Shown piece by piece: positions 61,016 through 64,000 of a stretch of 64,000 nucleotides of DNA. A program made the translations under genes and the position numbers. Where the stretch lies: positions 1 through 64,000 of the forward strand of contig NZ_LR027603.1 in assembly GCF_900605495.1 (NCBI RefSeq), written 5' to 3'. The notes beneath the pieces were generated by a model. That model searched no databases. It saw nothing but the letters and a program-made list of their open reading frames with translations, and was not told the origin of the DNA. Position 1 is the first letter of the stretch, and each line of letters starts with the position of its first letter. The DNA comes from Bacilliculturomica massiliensis. GTDB taxonomy: Bacteria > Bacillota > Clostridia > Peptostreptococcales > Anaerovoracaceae.

Positions 61016-61585
61016 TTATTCACTCCTGTGCTGGATCAACATACCGTTTACAAGGACCAGATACTCCGGCAGCCTGTCCTTCGCCCACAAAAGCTCGATC
61101 CCCAGCTTGTCCTTCACCAGCCGCGTCACGTCGCAGCCCAGGGATTCCAGAGAATAGCGCATTTTGCCCCTCTGCCTGCAGGGCATGCCCGCTTCTCTTG
61201 CGCATCTGGTGCAGAGGCGGCATCCGCCGGAAGACAACATACGCCGTCCCGCCTGCTCTCTTTCCTCATCCAGAAGTCTCCGGTCTGTGTCCGACTTGAC
61301 CTGAGCGATGATGGACTCCATCGCCTCCTCCATGCTTTCCGGCGTGATGATCTCTTCTCTCCATTCATCGCTGAGCCTGATCTTCGTGCAGAGGATCCTC
61401 AGACTGCCGTAATTTTTCAGGTATTTGCCCGGCTCGAAATCATAGGGCGGGCAGGACCACAGCCTGCCGTAATTCCGGCATTTCCTGCAGAATGTTTCAA
61501 AATATTCCGCGTCGTAATACTGTGAGAGCAGCTCCTCCACCGTCATCTCCGCTTCCATCCGCTCCAACTCATATCGTCCGTCCAT
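61016..61585 (-). CDS. DUF2284 family cysteine-rich metal-binding protein
   Basis: The 189-residue protein starts at the ATG at 61585, 4 nt after GGGAGG. Cysteines form the family pattern: FCRKCRNYGRLWSCPPYDFEPG near residues 33-54, and CRLCTRCAREAGMPCRQRG near 121-139, followed by SLESLGCDV. These Cys clusters are thought to bind iron-sulfur clusters or another metal. The role is unknown. Homologues are frequent in anaerobes. Confidence 0.88.
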   Translation of the reverse strand: MDGRYELERMEAEMTVEELLSQYYDAEYFETFCRKCRNYGRLWSCPPYDFEPGKYLKNYGSLRILCTKIRLSDEWREEIITPESMEEAMESIIAQVKSDTDRRLLDEEREQAGRRMLSSGGCRLCTRCAREAGMPCRQRGKMRYSLESLGCDVTRLVKDKLGIELLWAKDRLPEYLVLVNGMLIQHRSE

Positions 61586-61737
61586 AATGCCTCCCGTCTC
61601 GTACCCGCCGGACTCCCCGCCGGCGATCTCCTATGCAGTCATTGTACCCTGACCGCCGGTGGATTGCAACGTCTGCGCCGTTACTTTCCCCTTGCCCGGA
61701 GTCTTTCGCCCATCAGCGATAGCTCCGTCTCCATATG

Positions 61738-61792
61738 AAAAACGGGAGAGGCGCAAAAGTCCTGCTCCGCGCGTCTCCCGTTCCCTTAGCTG
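61738..61792 (-). terminator. Terminator of the small gene at 61809-61949
   Basis: On the minus strand AACGGGAGACGCGC pairs with GCGCCTCTCCCGTT, allowing one bulge, then TTTTC. It sits 17 bp after the stop codon. Confidence 0.65.
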
Positions 61793-61808
61793 GCCGCCTG
61801 GTCCTTAC

Positions 61809-61949
61809 TTATTTTTCGTAAGTCTCCAGCGCTTCCTTCACCACGTCCTCCCAGCGATAGCTGTGCTCCGGCGCCTGTGTCCAGGTCTTCATCAGTCTGG
61901 CCTGCTTCTCTCTGGATATTTCCGAAATATATTCATAAAAGTTTCTCAT
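61809..61949 (-). CDS. Small protein of 46 residues, unknown
   Basis: The ATG at 61949 is preceded by GGAGG with 7 nt, and a terminator follows the TAA. The peptide begins MRNFYEYISEISREKQ and ends LETYEK. It is charged and probably helical, with no signal peptide, membrane segment or Cys. I do not recognise a family. It is too short for most gene callers, but start signal, length and terminator make it a credible gene. Confidence 0.6.
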   Translation of the reverse strand: MRNFYEYISEISREKQARLMKTWTQAPEHSYRWEDVVKEALETYEK

Positions 61950-62053
61950 TTTTATTCCTCCCTGATTCTCTGTCGCTATACCTGATGGTCTTTCTATATG
62001 AGCGCTTCTTGATCAGCGCGTTTTCATTTACATCTTTTATCCAGCCTGTACAG

Positions 62054-62134
62054 TTAGTTCGCTCCTTCGCTCTCGGCGCTTCCGTGGGAAGCCGCCTGTG
62101 GTATGACAATTCGGTTTTTCGCAAACTCAGCCAC
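62054..62134 (-). CDS. Possible 26-residue peptide gene
   Basis: A GTG at 62134 is preceded by AGGAGGTG, a perfect anti-16S match, with a 6-nt spacer. The peptide begins MAEFAKNRIVIPQAASHGSA and ends at TAA (62054-62056). A small hairpin lies inside it (GGCTTCC/GGAAGCGCC). The same transcript would continue 105 bp to the 46-residue gene. The peptide is not recognised; a leader or signalling peptide is possible. The rest of 61950-62308 holds only a weak hairpin (CCCC/GGGG with TTGTTTT, 62248-62265) that may end the sseB-like gene. Confidence 0.4.
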   Translation of the reverse strand: MAEFAKNRIVIPQAASHGSAESEGAN

Positions 62135-62308
62135 AGCCTCCACCTCCTTTTTTGTGCATTAAAAAAACTGCAACATGTAATGTCACAGCTTCTCTGCTGT
62201 CTCTTTTTGCTTACATAATCATGATATCAGGGATCGGCGTCTAAAACAACCCCTTCGCCGGGGATTTTTCCGAGCAAATCCGACAAACGTCGACATGCAA
62301 AACGCCTC

Positions 62309-62968
62309 TCAATTCAGCGGAGGGACCTTTCCAATTTTCTCCGCGTACAGCGGCACGCCTTTTTTCCTGGCGTGCTCCCCCAGCTCCCCCGCCGCCTCCA
62401 TCAGCTCAAATTTCTCTCCCGGCTTCATAAAAGGCTTCATCATCCTGGCCACGCCGGGGAAGATCACTTTCCTGTCGCCTGTGAAATCCAGCAGCATGAC
62501 CCAGTGCGGCTTTTCTTCACCCTCGCCCTGCAGATAAAACATCCAGGCCGCGCGGACCGCCGCAAGCCGGCTGAAATACGCTTCCGCAGTCTCCTGCATG
62601 CCTGCCGGATAAGCCTTCGGCTGCCAGACCCGGACCGTACCCTTGTGGGCGGTGCGGCGCACCGACATTCCCTGGCTCAATTTGTCTATCTTTTCAATGG
62701 ATTCCTGATTTAAAATGATCCGTTTTCCCAGAGGGTCGACGACGATGCCGCTGAGATGTTCCCCGTCGTCTATCACGATCCCCTTCAATCGTTCATAGGA
62801 AAAAAGCTCGGGGCGGGCGTCTTTTAACCCCAGTTTTTCAAATTCTTCCTGGCAGGTGCAGGCGATGAGAAACTGTTTTCCGTCCCCTGTGTTCATCAGC
62901 GCCAGTCTGTTCTGTCCCGAGACCGGCACCAGATAGTTCCGATTCGTAAGTTTGACTTTATACTCCAT
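62309..62968 (-). CDS. sseB: SseB-family protein
   Basis: The start is MEYKVKLTNRNYLVPVSG at 62968, 9 nt after GGGAGG; the longer frame has no site. The N-terminal SseB domain (about residues 15-110) includes FLIACTCQEEFEKLG and the LKGIVIDDGEHLSGIVVDPLGKR-type segment. The C-terminal SseB_C domain (about 135-215) has AAWMFYLQGEGEEKPHWVMLLDFTG. In Escherichia coli SseB affects serine sensitivity; in Firmicutes the family is found in several contexts without known biochemistry. It is downstream of the repeat protein at 63074-64000 by 105 bp. Confidence 0.82.
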   Translation of the reverse strand: MEYKVKLTNRNYLVPVSGQNRLALMNTGDGKQFLIACTCQEEFEKLGLKDARPELFSYERLKGIVIDDGEHLSGIVVDPLGKRIILNQESIEKIDKLSQGMSVRRTAHKGTVRVWQPKAYPAGMQETAEAYFSRLAAVRAAWMFYLQGEGEEKPHWVMLLDFTGDRKVIFPGVARMMKPFMKPGEKFELMEAAGELGEHARKKGVPLYAEKIGKVPPLN

Positions 62969-63073
62969 CCGGTGGTTCCTCCCTTTTGCCGGCTTTCCGG
63001 CCATGAAAAATTCACAAAAGCCGGTCCGCACTGGCGTTCTGGTCCTTTTCCTATACTCTATCCCATACCGGTC

Positions 63074-64000
63074 TCAACTTTTTTGATCCTGCGGCCTGGT
63101 TTTGCCCGCAGGGTTTCCCCTGCCCTTATTCTGCTCTCTCAGCTTGACCTGGACCTGTACGGCCTGGCTTTTCGACAGTGGCTCCAGGTCTACCTGATGC
63201 AGCAGATTGCGGTATGTACTGCATTTCTTGATCAGAACGGAGTAGGTGCGCGAAGGCAGCTCGCTCTTGAGAGGCGCCCTGCCCAGCCGCCGGGCGATCT
63301 CCCGGACCTCCGCCAGCATGGCCTGCGTTTCCTCGTCCGGATCCACCAGCTTGTAAATGCTGTTTTCCAGCACGTCCTTATGCTTTTTCTGCTGTTCCTT
63401 TCCACGATTCAGATAGGTATTTCCAAAGGGGGAGAGTTTTGAAACAGGTTCCAGTCCGATCTGGTACAGCGTGTTTCTCCAGGTACCGAACCGCCGGGTG
63501 AGTGTTTTTCGCATTTCGTCGGGCACTTCGCTGCGAAGGGGAGCCCGGTTGAGCCTGCGGGCCATCTTCTCCAGACGGTCCAGCAGCTGCCGTTCATTCT
63601 CGTTCAGGTCCCTGACTTTGTACAGCGTCTCTTTTCTCTGCCACGTCCGGTCGATGCCCGCCGCGTCCAGAACTTCGGCCCAGGTGGTAAACCACCCCTT
63701 CAGTTCTCCCTGGATCTCTGCCAGTTCAAACATATGTGGAGGTCGGCCCAGTTCCTTCGCCCTGGTACGTACGATATCCATCAATTCATCGTATCTGCGG
63801 CTGCGCTCCTGCATCTTCTCCACAGTCATGCCGCCCTTTCCGGCTTTCGTGGAAAGCCCGGCTTTTTTCAGAGCGTAAGGCCACTTGTCAAACCGCAGCC
63901 GCAGATAATTTCGATAGACCCAGAACACCTCTTTCTGCGCCGGCACATGGCCCAGTTCACCGGTGCGCGCCCGCAGCAGATCCAACAGCTCCTCGTTGGA
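63074..64000 (-). CDS. Homing-endonuclease-associated repeat protein, 5' end beyond window
   Basis: The frame is open at the right edge, so the N-terminus is missing. At least four repeats of about 65-75 residues are visible. Each has a helix ending in ARELGRAP-like residues, then a Glu/Val-Pro turn and a helix with a FGTWRNTLYQIG-like end: LGHVPAQKEV...FDKWPYALKKAGL; LGRPPHMFEL...FTTWAEVLDAAGI; LNRAPLRSEVP...FGTWRNTLYQIGL; LGRAPLKSELP...CSTYRNLLHQVDL. This matches the HNH/homing-endonuclease-associated repeat, a DNA-binding-like helical module. No nuclease domain is seen in this part. The C-terminus is basic. Confidence 0.7.
   Translation of the reverse strand, partial: SNEELLDLLRARTGELGHVPAQKEVFWVYRNYLRLRFDKWPYALKKAGLSTKAGKGGMTVEKMQERSRRYDELMDIVRTRAKELGRPPHMFELAEIQGELKGWFTTWAEVLDAAGIDRTWQRKETLYKVRDLNENERQLLDRLEKMARRLNRAPLRSEVPDEMRKTLTRRFGTWRNTLYQIGLEPVSKLSPFGNTYLNRGKEQQKKHKDVLENSIYKLVDPDEETQAMLAEVREIARRLGRAPLKSELPSRTYSVLIKKCSTYRNLLHQVDLEPLSKSQAVQVQVKLREQNKGRGNPAGKTRPQDQKS

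Overview
The window looks like the chromosome of a spore-forming, anaerobic, Gram-positive Clostridia member. The evidence is a SpoIIR homologue, a SPOCS/LysM coat-type protein, several SLH-domain (S-layer) proteins, butyrate-type acyl kinase and acyltransferase genes, a stand-alone thiolase, and strong AGGAGG-type ribosome binding sites with some TTG and GTG starts. A butyrate- or amino-acid-fermenting relative of the Eubacteriales (for example Anaerovoracaceae) would fit, but that placement is inference. No rRNA, tRNA or CRISPR array was recognised.

Region 1 (1-21.4 kb, visibly more AT-rich) is a surface-protein locus. Three large S-layer genes (2271-5381 +, 5817-8789 -, 17861-20842 -) and the first codons of a fourth (1-32 -) share an almost identical block: a leader of about 95 nt, a signal peptide and three SLH repeats. 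After about residue 230 their exposed parts diverge. The leader forms a long hairpin and, in three of the four copies, holds a 20-codon basic ORF whose TGA overlaps the S-layer ATG. In the fourth copy one extra base breaks this ORF. A more distant S-layer paralogue (11826-14456 +), two small SLH proteins, a TolC-like protein, an AAA-ATPase/nuclease, a C-terminal S-layer relic and a tyrosine recombinase complete the locus. The layout suggests surface variation by recombination.

Region 2 (21.5-42.3 kb) is GC-richer core genome. It holds a DUF1846 protein and a TauE exporter on +, then a long run on -: subtilase, S41 protease, DUF1934, Ddl, MscL, Hsp33, phospho-sugar mutase, SpoIIR, SPOCS-LysM, IspE, thiolase, DUF2156, isochorismatase-fold hydrolase and SurE.

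Region 3 (42.6-54.1 kb) holds a doubled DUF1538 membrane protein coupled to a doubled PII-like protein. Next is a fermentation cluster (butyrate kinase, aminotransferase, NSS-type transporter, phosphate acyltransferase) beside a GntR regulator and a perfect 25-bp palindrome. A LysE exporter divergent from a MocR-type regulator follows.

Region 4 (54.1-64 kb) holds a sirtuin, the paired TIGR03915 and TIGR03916 (radical SAM) DNA-metabolism proteins, a YtcJ-type amidohydrolase that has lost its usual stop, a patatin-like lipase, a DUF2284 protein, two small genes with good ribosome binding sites, an SseB-like protein, and a protein of homing-endonuclease-associated repeats that runs off the right edge.
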